Shown: positions 44,973-52,900 of the stretch, one piece after another
Layout of the letters: each line of letters opens with the position of its first letter
Position numbering within the stretch: position 1 is the first letter of the stretch
The notes under the pieces: generated by a model
What the model was told of the DNA's origin: nothing
The model's input: only the letters and a program-made list of their open reading frames with translations
Databases searched by the model: none
Program-made: the position numbers and the translations under genes
From: Lysobacter sp.
GTDB taxonomy: Bacteria > Pseudomonadota > Gammaproteobacteria > Xanthomonadales > Xanthomonadaceae
Direction: 5' to 3'
Length of the DNA stretch: 64,000 nt
Assembly: GCA_011526085.1 (NCBI GenBank)
Contig: WYBC01000038.1
Coordinates: 372,001 to 436,000 of the forward strand

Positions 44973-45617
44973 TCACACCCGGTAGGCCACGGCCTTCATC
45001 AGCTTCGACGCGGCGGCCATGAGCGTGGGCACCGGCTGCGGCAGGGCGCGCGCGCCGGCCGCCTGGGCGTGATCGGCGTGGCGCGCTTCATCCTCCTTCA
45101 TGGTTTCCAGGATCGCGCGGCTGCGTCCGTCGGCGGGCGGCAGCGTCTGCAGATGTTCTTCGAGATGCGCCTCGACCTGGCGTTCGGTCTCGACCACGAA
45201 GCCGAGATTCCAGCCGTCTCCGCGCAGGCCGGCGAGGACACCGATGGCATAGCTGCCGGCGTACCAGACCGGGTTGAGCAGGCTAGGACGGCTGTCCAGT
45301 TCGCGCAGCCGGTCGGCGCACCAGGCGAGGTGATCGGTTTCCTCCTGCGCGGCGTCCAGCAGCTGCGCCCGCGTCTGCGGATCGCGCGCCACCGATGCCT
45401 GGCCCACGTACAGCGCCTGCGCGCAGACCTCGCCGACATGATTGATGCGCATCAGCCCGGCGGCATGCCGGCGTTCGGCGTCGTCCAGCACGACATCGGC
45501 TTCCTGCGCCGCGGGGTTCGGGCGCGCGGCGCGCGGTGCGCCGGCCACGGTTTCCAGCGCGTTCTGTGCGTCGGCGAGCAGGCGGTCGAGCGGCGACAGC
45601 GGACGGGATCGGGTCAT
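44973..45617 (-). CDS. coq7: 3-demethoxyubiquinol 3-hydroxylase (Coq7 type)
   Basis: 214 residues. It is a di-iron monooxygenase of ubiquinone synthesis, replacing UbiF here. The metal ligands are visible in the order of Coq7: Glu in [23 protein letters not shown] in [10 protein letters not shown], Glu/His in VEAHLEEHL and [10 protein letters not shown]. The start ATG overlaps the upstream stop (ATGA) of the GlcF-like gene, so the two are co-transcribed. A second ATG three codons earlier is possible. Confidence 0.92.
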   Translation of the reverse strand: MTRSRPLSPLDRLLADAQNALETVAGAPRAARPNPAAQEADVVLDDAERRHAAGLMRINHVGEVCAQALYVGQASVARDPQTRAQLLDAAQEETDHLAWCADRLRELDSRPSLLNPVWYAGSYAIGVLAGLRGDGWNLGFVVETERQVEAHLEEHLQTLPPADGRSRAILETMKEDEARHADHAQAAGARALPQPVPTLMAAASKLMKAVAYRV

Positions 45618-46756
45618 GCGAGACATTCTGCAAGAAATTCGAGCGGATGCTGCACCGGCAGCGCCGTGCCGTTCGCCAGATGCAACCGGCAACCGATGTT
45701 GGCGCTGAGCAGGCGGGTCGCGCCGCTGGCGGCGAGCTGGTCGAGCAGCGGCTGGCGGAAACGTGCGGCGCGGTCGGGATCGCTCAGCATCTGCGTGCCG
45801 GCGGCGCCGCAGCAGCCGAAGCCCGCGTCCAGCGGCACGATCTCGAGTCCGGGCACCCGGGCGAGCAGGGCGTGCAGCGCGCCGTCGCTGCGGACCAGAT
45901 TGCGCTGGGTGCAGGGCAGATGCAGGGCCACGCGTTCGGTCCGGCTCGCGAAGCGGAGGCGAGCCGCGCGTTCGGCGACGACGTCGATCGCGTCCCGGAC
46001 TTCGCATTGACCACGCAGACCGTCGGCGAGCGCTTCGTGGCAGCCGCTGGCGAGGCTCAGCACCGTGCGCTGACCGGCGAACGCCGCGCGATTGCGCACA
46101 GCCAGCTTCTCGGCGCGCCCGACGTCACCGGCATGCGCATGCAGGCTGCCGCAACAGCCCTGATCGTCGGGAACGACGATCCGGAGCCCGGCCGCCGCAC
46201 CCAGGCGATGCAATGCGGCATGGAGCGATGCGTCGTAGCCGCGGGCGACGCAGCCCACGAACAGGGCGGCCGTGACGTCCGCCTCTGTCGCGCGAGGGCA
46301 GGGCGTTTCCGGTGGGGCAGGTGGCCGCGGGAGCGGCCGCGCGCGCGCGGGGAGCAGTGGCCAGACAATCCGGTAGGTGGTCAGAAGCGCCGCCATGGCG
46401 CGGGGATGCGCCGTGAGCCATTCCGTCATGCGCTGGCCGGCCGAAGCGGGGCGTCTGGCGCGTTGCCGGACCCTGGCGCCGGCCAGCAGGTCGCCGTAGC
46501 GCACGCCGGCCGGGCAGACGGTTTCGCAGCGACGGCAGCCCAGGCAGGCATCCAGATGCGCTTCACCGGACGCCGTCGGGGCGGCCGTTCCGGTCTCCCA
46601 CGCCTTGATCAATGCGATACGGCCTCGCGGCGATTCGGCTTCCAGTGCTTCCATGTTGTACGTCGGGCAGACCGGCAGGCACAGACCGCATTGCACGCAC
46701 TGGTCGGCCAGAGCGGTGAGGGACGGGGTGTCGGGGGCGGGGCGGGGCGGAGTCAC
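45614..46756 (-). CDS. Glycolate oxidase iron-sulfur subunit-like (Fe-S)/CCG protein
   Basis: About 380 residues from a GTG behind GGAAG. Two 4Fe-4S ferredoxin motifs are near the N-terminus ([14 protein letters not shown] and [12 protein letters not shown]), followed by two CCG domains (GCVARGYD...[13 protein letters not shown] and LHLPCTQRN...[11 protein letters not shown]). This is the GlcF/heterodisulfide reductase B-like layout. GlcD and GlcE are not in the window, so the electron donor is open. It is translationally coupled to coq7, which would fit electron delivery to the quinone pool; this is inference. Confidence 0.88.
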   Translation of the reverse strand: MTPPRPAPDTPSLTALADQCVQCGLCLPVCPTYNMEALEAESPRGRIALIKAWETGTAAPTASGEAHLDACLGCRRCETVCPAGVRYGDLLAGARVRQRARRPASAGQRMTEWLTAHPRAMAALLTTYRIVWPLLPARARPLPRPPAPPETPCPRATEADVTAALFVGCVARGYDASLHAALHRLGAAAGLRIVVPDDQGCCGSLHAHAGDVGRAEKLAVRNRAAFAGQRTVLSLASGCHEALADGLRGQCEVRDAIDVVAERAARLRFASRTERVALHLPCTQRNLVRSDGALHALLARVPGLEIVPLDAGFGCCGAAGTQMLSDPDRAARFRQPLLDQLAASGATRLLSANIGCRLHLANGTALPVQHPLEFLAECLA

Positions 46757-46826
46757 CGCGTCATCTTCCGGCAAGCCGGGGCGATGCGCGAGCCGGCCGC
46801 TTCGTGCGTGCGCCGGGAGGGTCGGC

Positions 46827-46855
46827 TTGCGATCCCGGTGCCGCAAGGCTATGAT
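46827..46855 (+). promoter_or_regulatory. Promoter of the rplM-rpsI operon
   Basis: TTGCGA, a 17-bp spacer and TATGAT, ~135 bp before the rplM ATG. Confidence 0.75.
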
Positions 46856-46989
46856 TCCGCTTCTTTGTGGCCCCGGTCCCGGGTTCACGACGACAACGCG
46901 AGGCGACGTTCCGGCGGTTTCTCTCGGGGAATTCCTCGAAAGCCCCGTCCGCAACCAGCCCGACCAGGTACCCATCTCAAGAGTTCCCT

Positions 46990-47418
46990 ATGAAGACTTT
47001 CACCGCCAAGTCCGAGACCGTCCAGCGCGACTGGTATCTCGTCGACGCTTCCGGCAAGACCCTCGGCCGTCTGGCCGCTGAGCTCGCCCGCCGCCTCCGC
47101 GGCAAGCACAAGCCCGTTTACACCCCGCACGTCGACACCGGCGATTACCTCGTGGTGATCAACGCTGAGAAGATCGCGGTGACCGGCAACAAGCTGCAGG
47201 ACAAGAAGTATCACCGCTTCACCGGTTACGTCGGCAACCTGAAGACCGAGACCCTGGCCCAGGCGCTGGAGCGCCACCCGGAGCGCGTGATCGAGATCGC
47301 CGTGAAGGGCATGCTGCCGAAGAATCCGCTCGGCCGCGCCATGTACAAGAAACTGAAGGTGTACAAGGGTTCCGAACACCCGCACGCCGCCCAGCAGCCG
47401 CAAGTCCTGGATATCTAA
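46990..47418 (+). CDS. rplM: 50S ribosomal protein L13
   Basis: 142 residues, matching L13 in length and sequence: [67 protein letters not shown]. The ~130-nt leader from the promoter could carry autogenous regulation. rpsI follows after 3 bp. Confidence 0.99.
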   Translation: MKTFTAKSETVQRDWYLVDASGKTLGRLAAELARRLRGKHKPVYTPHVDTGDYLVVINAEKIAVTGNKLQDKKYHRFTGYVGNLKTETLAQALERHPERVIEIAVKGMLPKNPLGRAMYKKLKVYKGSEHPHAAQQPQVLDI

Positions 47419-47421
47419 ACG

Positions 47422-47814
47422 ATGGCTACTCAGCAGAATTACGGCACCGGCCGTCGCAAGTCCTCCGTCGCCCGCGTGTTCCTGCGCAAGGGCACCGGCA
47501 CCATCACCGTCAACGAGCGTCCGCTCGACGAGTTCTTCGGTCGCGAAACCGCCCGCATGATCGTCCGTCAGCCGCTCGAACTGACCAAGACCACCGACAA
47601 GTTCGACGTGGTCGTCACCGCCACCGGCGGCGGCACCACCGGCCAGGCCGGCGCCATCCGTCTCGGCATCGCCCGCGCGCTGGTGGAATACGACGAGTCG
47701 CTGAAGTCCGAGCTGCGCAAGGCCGGCTTCATGACCCGCGACGCCCGCGAAGTGGAGCGCAAGAAGATCGGTCTGCACAAGGCCCGTCGCGCCACCCAGT
47801 TCTCGAAGCGCTGA
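47422..47814 (+). CDS. rpsI: 30S ribosomal protein S9
   Basis: 130 residues, starting [26 protein letters not shown] and ending in the conserved RRATQFSKR tail that reaches the P-site tRNA. It follows rplM by 3 bp in the conserved L13-S9 operon. Confidence 0.99.
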   Translation: MATQQNYGTGRRKSSVARVFLRKGTGTITVNERPLDEFFGRETARMIVRQPLELTKTTDKFDVVVTATGGGTTGQAGAIRLGIARALVEYDESLKSELRKAGFMTRDAREVERKKIGLHKARRATQFSKR

Positions 47815-47828
47815 TCGCTTCGAACGGA

Positions 47829-47849
47829 CCGGGAGCCAGTGGCTCCCGG
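47829..47849 (+). terminator. Hairpin after rpsI
   Basis: A 9-bp perfect stem (CCGGGAGCC / GGCTCCCGG) with a 3-nt loop, 14 bp after the rpsI stop; only a short T tract follows. Confidence 0.65.
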
Positions 47850-47909
47850 TTCCGGACGCTGTACTGGCGACGCCGTTTTGGCGTTACAATTGCAGCGTCG
47901 CAGTTCCAC

Positions 47910-47984
47910 AGCCCCGTCGCCAAGCGGTAAGGCACCTGACTCTGACTCAGGCATTCGGTGGTTCGAATCCATCCGGGGCTGCCA
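47910..47984 (+). tRNA. tRNA-Gln (CTG)
   Basis: Full cloverleaf by eye. The acceptor stem AGCCCCG pairs with CGGGGCT. The anticodon stem CCTGA/TCAGG encloses the loop CTCTGAC, giving anticodon CTG (reads CAG), and the T-arm contains GGTTCGAATCC. The discriminator is G73, as in bacterial tRNA-Gln, and CCA is encoded. TACAAT about 20 bp upstream may be its -10. Confidence 0.95.
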
Positions 47985-47994
47985 GTTCCAAACG

Positions 47995-48021
47995 AAAGCC
48001 CGCCGTCAGGCGGGCTTTTTT
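47995..48021 (+). terminator. Rho-independent terminator after tRNA-Gln
   Basis: A 10-bp stem (AAAGCCCGCC and complement) with loop GTCA followed by TTTTT, 10 bp after the encoded CCA. Confidence 0.9.
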
Positions 48022-48380
48022 CATTGGAGCGTCTGCGCTGGCGCGTGGCCACCGCGAGGTGGGCTTTTTCGTGGGCCACAGGTAGGCTTTTCGGGGATCG
48101 CATGTTCTCGTGCGTGCGCCGTGGCGCACACCGGCGGTTCCGGTGTGCAGCGCGGCCGACGGGACCGGATTTTGCGCCTGTCGGAGACCACGGGTGTTGC
48201 ACGGCGCGCGATCGGCGATTGAGACAGGTTTGGCGAATCCGCACCCGCAACATGACCTGTTCGCGCTTGTGGCCGGACATCCGTCATTCCTGTCAGTTCT
48301 GACAGGTACACGAGCCCAAGGGCCTGCGGCTATGTTCATCAGGTCGGCGTTTGCCGACGGATCATTCAACAGGGGATGTT
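48022..48380 (+). other. Intergenic region with a LuxR-type promoter
   Basis: About 359 bp without a supported gene. It contains a perfect lux-box palindrome and a possible -10 (TATGTT, 48331-48336) close to the start of the hemerythrin-like gene. Apart from that nothing was recognised. Confidence 0.55.
48289..48306. promoter_or_regulatory. lux box upstream of the hemerythrin-like gene
   Basis: CCTGTCAGTTCTGACAGG is a perfect 18-bp palindrome fitting the LuxR-type operator (CT-N12-AG core). Its centre is about 45 bp before the expected start site given by TATGTT at 48331-48336, where LuxR-type activators normally bind. The LuxI/LuxR pair encoded 2-3.5 kb downstream is the obvious regulator. 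Confidence 0.8.
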
Positions 48381-48908
48381 GTGTTCGATTTTCTCAGGAA
48401 GTGGTTGGGGGGCGGGCAGGGACCGAGATCGCAGGCGTTGCCGCAGGGCGTTCCGACACTGGAACAGCGGCGTGCCGGCGTCGGCATCGCCTATGACGCG
48501 AATCTGGTCCCCTCGCTGAAGCGGGACCATGCCGATCTGGTGCAGCTCTACGGCGCGATCGGCGATCTGGCCCGGCAAGGGGATTTCCAGCAGATCCCGC
48601 AGATGCTCAATGCCTTCAAGGTCCATCTCGAAGGTCATCTGATCGCCGAGAACGTCCGTTTCTACAATTACGTGGAAAGCTCGATGCAGGGCGACCCCGA
48701 AAGCACGGCGCTGGTGCGCAGCTTCCGGCGCGAGATGAACGCGATCGCCCGCGGCGTCGTCGATTTCGTGAAGAAGTATCAGCTCAGCGCTTTCGACCAG
48801 CAGGCGCGCGAGGAATTCATGGCCGACTACCAGACGGTCTACGGATTGCTTGCGCAGCGGATCGAGCGCGAGGAAAGCAGCCTCTACCCGCTGTATCTCC
48901 CGCACTGA
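48381..48908 (+). CDS. Hemerythrin-like HHE domain protein
   Basis: About 175 residues from a GTG with AGGGGA upstream; an in-frame TTG at 48351 is an alternative. The HHE-type helical bundle has His in KRDHADLVQLYGAIGDLA, His in FKVHLEGHLIAENVRFYNYV, and Glu in IEREESSLYPLY, in the order of hemerythrin metal ligands. It may bind O2 or NO at a di-iron centre, or act as a regulatory partner. The perfect lux box in front suggests quorum-sensing control. Confidence 0.8.
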   Translation: MFDFLRKWLGGGQGPRSQALPQGVPTLEQRRAGVGIAYDANLVPSLKRDHADLVQLYGAIGDLARQGDFQQIPQMLNAFKVHLEGHLIAENVRFYNYVESSMQGDPESTALVRSFRREMNAIARGVVDFVKKYQLSAFDQQAREEFMADYQTVYGLLAQRIEREESSLYPLYLPH

Positions 48909-49128
48909 CGGTCGGGGGTTCGCTTCCCGGGTTCCAACGCATACGCACAGAAGACGCACAGGTTCGGCGACACAAGGATGTTTCGCTTCAGGGCGGCCGT
49001 TTCGGCGGTCGTCCGCAGGGATCCGGTTCCGGCGCATGCCGGTTCCGCGAGATCCGGACTGGCCAGGGACGGTTTGGTTCGGGTGTTCCCGTTTTTCCCC
49101 AACCAGAGTGCTCGATCAAGGAGACCGT

Positions 49129-49998
49129 ATGAAAAAGGAAGCGGACGCACAACAATCCGGTGGCAAGACGCACGCCCCACGACAGAACGATGTCGTGCTG
49201 ACCCAGGCGATGCGCCGATTGCGCCATGAGCTGGAAACGCACCCTGTTTTCGCGGAAATCGTTCATGTGGAGGCCCTGCGCAGCTTCATGCAGGTCCATG
49301 TGTTCGCTGTGTGGGATTTCATGTCGCTCGCCAAGCGTCTGCAGCGCGATCTCACCTGCGTGGAACTGCCCTGGATGCCTCCGGCGAATCCCGTCGCAGC
49401 ACGGCTGATCAACGACATCGTCCTCGCCGAGGAAAGCGATGTCGACGCCGACGGCCACCCTGCCAGCCATCTGGATCTGTACCTGAAGGCGATGCGCGAT
49501 GTCGGTGCGTCGACCGATCAGTTCGACCATTTCATGCGTGAGTTGCGCGGTGGTGTCGGGCTCAGCGCCGCTCTGGCGGCCGCGGAGGTCCCTCAGTTCG
49601 TGCGCGATTTCGTCGAGCACACGCTGCATACCTGCCTGCACGGCACCACGCTCGAAACCATGGCCAGCTTCTTCTACGGTCGCGAGAACGTGATTCCCGA
49701 CATGTTCCAGAGTCTGCTGGACCACTGGGGACTCAGCGAGGCGCAGGCGCCGGGGTTCGTGTATTACCTGCAGCGTCACATCGAGCTCGACGGCGACAGC
49801 CACGGGCCTGCGGCCAGCCGCATGATCGAGGCCGAACTCGAACGGCGCGAGGACGCGCTCCAGGAAGCCCGCGATGCCGCGCGCGGCGCTCTGCAGGCAC
49901 GCCGCTCGCTGTGGGACGGTGCGGCCGCGCTGCTGCGCGAGCGTCACGCCCCGGGCCAGCCGATGCCGGTGCGCCGGCTCGCCCCGGTCGCCGCCTGA
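49129..49998 (+). CDS. DUF3050 family protein, heme-oxygenase-like fold
   Basis: 289 residues behind AAGGAG. The pattern HPVFAEIVHVEALRSFMQVHVFAVWDFMSLAKRL, LINDIVLAEESDVDADG, ASFFYGRENVIPDMF and YLQRHIELDGDSHGP is that of DUF3050, whose members have a heme-oxygenase-like helical fold and probably a di-iron site. The many conserved His/Glu/Asp residues (HxxxE, E-E, RE, HIELDGDSH) are likely ligands. The activity is unknown. It lies 220 bp after the hemerythrin-like gene and converges on luxI, so it may be part of the same quorum-sensing set. Confidence 0.85.
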   Translation: MKKEADAQQSGGKTHAPRQNDVVLTQAMRRLRHELETHPVFAEIVHVEALRSFMQVHVFAVWDFMSLAKRLQRDLTCVELPWMPPANPVAARLINDIVLAEESDVDADGHPASHLDLYLKAMRDVGASTDQFDHFMRELRGGVGLSAALAAAEVPQFVRDFVEHTLHTCLHGTTLETMASFFYGRENVIPDMFQSLLDHWGLSEAQAPGFVYYLQRHIELDGDSHGPAASRMIEAELERREDALQEARDAARGALQARRSLWDGAAALLRERHAPGQPMPVRRLAPVAA

Positions 49999-50080
49999 TC
50001 GTCTCCCCGTGACCATGTGGCTCGAACTGCCGCTCTGACCGCCGCCTGAAAATCGACAGGCCCGCCGACAGACAGCGGTT

Positions 50081-50124
50081 CACCGCTGCGCAACCCTGGA
50101 CTCGAATCGAGTTGCGCAGCGGTG
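50081..50124. terminator. Bidirectional hairpin between convergent genes
   Basis: A perfect 14-bp stem (50081-50094 with 50111-50124) whose loop region holds a second palindrome, ACTCGA-A-TCGAGT. It lies between the DUF3050 gene and luxI, which converge. There is no T-run, so function as a terminator is plausible but not proved. Confidence 0.5.
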
Positions 50125-50220
50125 CGACATCGTCCGGCAGCGACCGGGCGTTGCAGTTGTCCGCCGAAGTTGTCCCCGTGTCGGGCAGAGCCCGCGTGGA
50201 TGCGCGTTCCCGCCGCCGGT

Positions 50221-50826
50221 TCAGGCCGCGCGCGAGACTTCGATCGCCTGGGTGGGACCGACCACGCGCAGGTTGTCCTTTACCGGTAGGCTGAAGGCGA
50301 GGCTCATCACTTCGCCGATCCGCTTCAATCTGCCCAGCCGCTCCACCGCCAGCCCGAGGTGTCGCAACATCCGCTCGACCGGCGCGCTGGTCACGCCGAC
50401 GAGTTCGTCCACGCCGCAGGCGTCCGCGAAGCGGAACATGTCGGCGAGCATGGATGCCGGAACCGGGCCGAATCCGAAACCGTCGCCGGCGCAACGCTGG
50501 CTGATCGCGAAACGACTGACCTCCCACACGCCCGCGCCCGCGGGCACCGCTGCCCCGTCCAGCAGGAACGGGAAAATGTCGCGCAGCATGTTCGGCCCGA
50601 GCGTCGGCAGCAGCCGACAACAGCCCAGCGCCGTCGCGTGATCTTCGTGCGCGACCAGGTAGTGCGGACCGATCAGATCGAACCAGTCGTGTTCGCGACC
50701 GTGTTCGACCCGCACGTCCCAACGGAGGCGGTCGTGGAACACTTCGCAGCGCAGCCGATACATGCTGTCCAGCAGCGCTGCGCCGAGCCCGTGTTCGCCC
50801 GCGCGTCCGATGATGATCGAAGCCAT
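50221..50826 (-). CDS. luxI: LuxI-type acyl-homoserine-lactone synthase
   Basis: 201 residues. The invariant LuxI residues are present: Arg26, Phe30 and Trp36 (YRLRCEVFHDRLRWDV), Asp47 and Asp50, Arg71 (CCRLLPT), Phe85, Glu102 and Arg105 (WEVSRF). It makes AHL signals from SAM and acyl-ACP or acyl-CoA. The start has GAGGAG at optimal distance, and two abutting lux boxes lie 47-78 bp upstream, the layout of an auto-induced synthase. LuxI homologues are uncommon in Xanthomonadaceae, whose usual signal is DSF. Confidence 0.95.
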   Translation of the reverse strand: MASIIIGRAGEHGLGAALLDSMYRLRCEVFHDRLRWDVRVEHGREHDWFDLIGPHYLVAHEDHATALGCCRLLPTLGPNMLRDIFPFLLDGAAVPAGAGVWEVSRFAISQRCAGDGFGFGPVPASMLADMFRFADACGVDELVGVTSAPVERMLRHLGLAVERLGRLKRIGEVMSLAFSLPVKDNLRVVGPTQAIEVSRAA

Positions 50827-50872
50827 GGTGTCTCCTCTTGTGTTGAGTGGGAGACGCCAGTGAGCAGAACAC

Positions 50873-50904
50873 CTGTCAGTCGTTGCAGCTGACCGACCTT
50901 ACAG
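50873..50904 (-). promoter_or_regulatory. Two abutting lux boxes in the luxI promoter
   Basis: 50873-50888 and 50889-50904 each fit CT-N12-AG. Extended to 20 bp, the outer one reads (minus strand) ACCTGTAAGGTCGGTCAGCT, 15 of 20 positions identical to the Vibrio fischeri lux box. Together they lie 47-78 bp before the luxI ATG and imply positive feedback by LuxR. Confidence 0.8.
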
Positions 50905-51095
50905 GTTGATCGAATTCCGGTTCCGATGTCGTGCGTGCCACGAATCACGGGCGAAAAAGCTCATTTCAGTGTCGATTCGGTATCTGTACGCGCGAAAAAG
51001 TGAGCATCGCAAACAATCAAAACCTGATTGCATGAATGCGTTGCGCGAAGCGACCGCGGGGTGCGGGCCGTGAAGGTGGTGCGGAAGGCGCGGGA

Positions 51096-51851
51096 TCAGT
51101 TGCGCAGGGAAACGATCAACCCGAGCGAGATCGCCCGGGCGATGGCGGCCTGACGACCGCTGACGCCGAGTTTGTGTGTGGCGTTCTGGAGGTGGAAGAT
51201 CGAGGTGCGCTCGCTGATGTTCAGCAGTTGGCCGATCTCCCAGCTGGTCTTGCCTTCCGCAGCCCAGGACAGGCACTCGCGTTCGCGTTTGGTCAGCGCC
51301 GGCAGGCGGGTCGGCGTCTTGGAACGCAGGAACTGGCGCGCGGCTTCATGCACGAAATGCGAGAGCAGATGCAGGTCCGGCAGACGTTCCTCGAAGTCGC
51401 TGGCGCTGAGATTGCGCGAGGCGAACGACATCAGACCCCAGGACACGCCGGGGCCGTGCAGTGGCACGCTGACGCCGTTGCAGAGCCCGAATTCGCGTGC
51501 TTCGCCGAAGAGGTGGCGAATTTTCTGCAGATGCGGATCGACGATCCTGCGATGATGGTGCTGGGCTTCTTCCCACGACACCGGGATCGCGTGGTCGTGA
51601 CAGTGGCTGATCACCGGATCGATGCTGATGTAGTCCATGTCGAAGTAATGGACCACCCAGGCTTCGGGATACGTGCCCATCCGCAACTGGTTCGGGTGTT
51701 CGTTCACCAGCGGCAGATCCACCGCGTAGAACCAGTAGTCGACGCCGAGCGGTTGGACCACGCGTTCGATGCGCGCGGTCAGCGCTTCGGTGCTGGGCGC
51801 ATCCGCGAAGGCTCGCAATCGGTCGATGTCGATCAGCATCCTGCTAGCCAT
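51096..51851 (-). CDS. luxR: LuxR-type AHL-responsive transcriptional regulator
   Basis: About 251 residues. The N-terminal autoinducer-binding domain has YWFYAV, WVVHYFDMDYISIDPVISH (Trp, Tyr, Asp-Pro signature) and GVSVPLHG. The C-terminal GerE/LuxR helix-turn-helix is LTKRERECLSWAAEGKTSWEIGQLLNISERTSIFHLQNATHKLGV. Start at the ATG MASRMLIDID; the longer frame upstream lacks LuxR character. It is transcribed towards luxI (270 bp gap) with its own promoter. Likely targets are the lux boxes at 50873-50904 and 48289-48306. Confidence 0.95.
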   Translation of the reverse strand: MASRMLIDIDRLRAFADAPSTEALTARIERVVQPLGVDYWFYAVDLPLVNEHPNQLRMGTYPEAWVVHYFDMDYISIDPVISHCHDHAIPVSWEEAQHHHRRIVDPHLQKIRHLFGEAREFGLCNGVSVPLHGPGVSWGLMSFASRNLSASDFEERLPDLHLLSHFVHEAARQFLRSKTPTRLPALTKRERECLSWAAEGKTSWEIGQLLNISERTSIFHLQNATHKLGVSGRQAAIARAISLGLIVSLRN

Positions 51852-52031
51852 GACTGTCCCTGCAGTGCCACCCATTGGTTGGAACGTAGGAGCGCGGAGG
51901 CGGGCCGCGACGAGGGGGCGACAATGCAGCAACGGACCGCCAGCGTGTCCCCGTCATGCCCGGTCAGAGCGCTAAAGTAGCAGGCTTGCCCTGCGCCGTG
52001 GAGCCCACGCACGATACGGTGTGATGCGGGA

Positions 52032-52048
52032 AGTTACAATTGAAACCA
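52032..52048 (+). promoter_or_regulatory. 17-bp shared upstream element, copy 1
   Basis: AGTTACAATTGAAACCA, identical to 52852-52868. It contains TACAAT (a -10) and is nearly palindromic about CAATTG (GTT...AAC). It lies about 40 bp before the 2OG-Fe dioxygenase gene. Confidence 0.75.
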
Positions 52049-52088
52049 TCCGGCGGAGCAGAGGCCTCCGCCACACCGGACTTCGCAC

Positions 52089-52832
52089 ATGGTCGTTACT
52101 TTCCAAGCGCCCTGCACCGCCCGCGAGGCGCTGGCCGAGACTCTGCGAGGCCGCGGCTATGCGGTACTCGCGCCAGCGGATGTCGCCGCACTCTGTGGCG
52201 TGAGCCTGGATGCGCTCGGCATGCTCGCCTCCGCCTGGGAGGAGCTGCCGCCCGACGATTACCTGCGCGACGGCGGGCGTTACCGGCGGCGTCGGCATGG
52301 TTGCTTCGTGGTCGGGCCGGACGCCGTCGAACAGGTCCCGCACCGCGCGCATTACCAGCCGCTCGACTACAACGCCCTGCACGGCGGCCTGCAGCGCTGG
52401 TTCGCGCCGATCGCACCGGACACCGCCGCCGCGCCGGCCTGGGGACAAGTATTGGCGGCGATCGGCGCATGCCTGCGTCAGGTGCGGCCGGTCGACCGCT
52501 GGTACGTCGAGGCGCACCAGTTCCGGATCGACACCACCGACGGCATCGGCCGGCCCACGCCCGAGGGCGCGCATCGCGACGGCGTCGACTTCGTCGCGGT
52601 GTTCCTCGTCGGCCGGCATGCGATCCGCGGCGGCGAGACCCGGGTGTTCGACGCCAACGGCCCCGACGGCCAGCGATTCACCCTCACCGCGCCGTGGAGT
52701 CTGCTGTTGCTGGACGATACCCGGGTGATCCACGAGACCACGCCGATCCAGCCGCTGCCGGGGATCAGCGGCGGGCATCGCGACACGCTGGTGTTGACCT
52801 ACCGTGCCGGCGGCTTCCAGTCGGAAGCCTGA
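52089..52832 (+). CDS. 2OG-Fe dioxygenase family protein
   Basis: 247 residues of the 2OG-Fe dioxygenase family that includes amino-acid hydroxylases. The metal site is HRDG (PEGAHRDGVDFV) with a distal His in RVIHET, and the 2OG-binding Arg is probably in GGHRDTLVLTYR. The fold begins with a short helical part (RGYAVLAPADVAALCGVS). Substrate unknown; hydroxylation of a free amino acid is plausible for the family. It is divergent from luxR and shares a 17-bp upstream element with the fumarylacetoacetase gene. Confidence 0.87.
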   Translation: MVVTFQAPCTAREALAETLRGRGYAVLAPADVAALCGVSLDALGMLASAWEELPPDDYLRDGGRYRRRRHGCFVVGPDAVEQVPHRAHYQPLDYNALHGGLQRWFAPIAPDTAAAPAWGQVLAAIGACLRQVRPVDRWYVEAHQFRIDTTDGIGRPTPEGAHRDGVDFVAVFLVGRHAIRGGETRVFDANGPDGQRFTLTAPWSLLLLDDTRVIHETTPIQPLPGISGGHRDTLVLTYRAGGFQSEA

Positions 52833-52851
52833 CCGGCCGCGCCGGCCGATC

Positions 52852-52868
52852 AGTTACAATTGAAACCA
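52852..52868 (+). promoter_or_regulatory. 17-bp shared upstream element, copy 2
   Basis: AGTTACAATTGAAACCA, identical to 52032-52048, 32 bp before the fumarylacetoacetase ATG. The TACAAT inside is a good -10, so the repeat may be an operator overlapping the promoter. Confidence 0.75.
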
Positions 52869-52900
52869 ATTCCATCCGCAATCCGAATGCCGAGGTTCCG

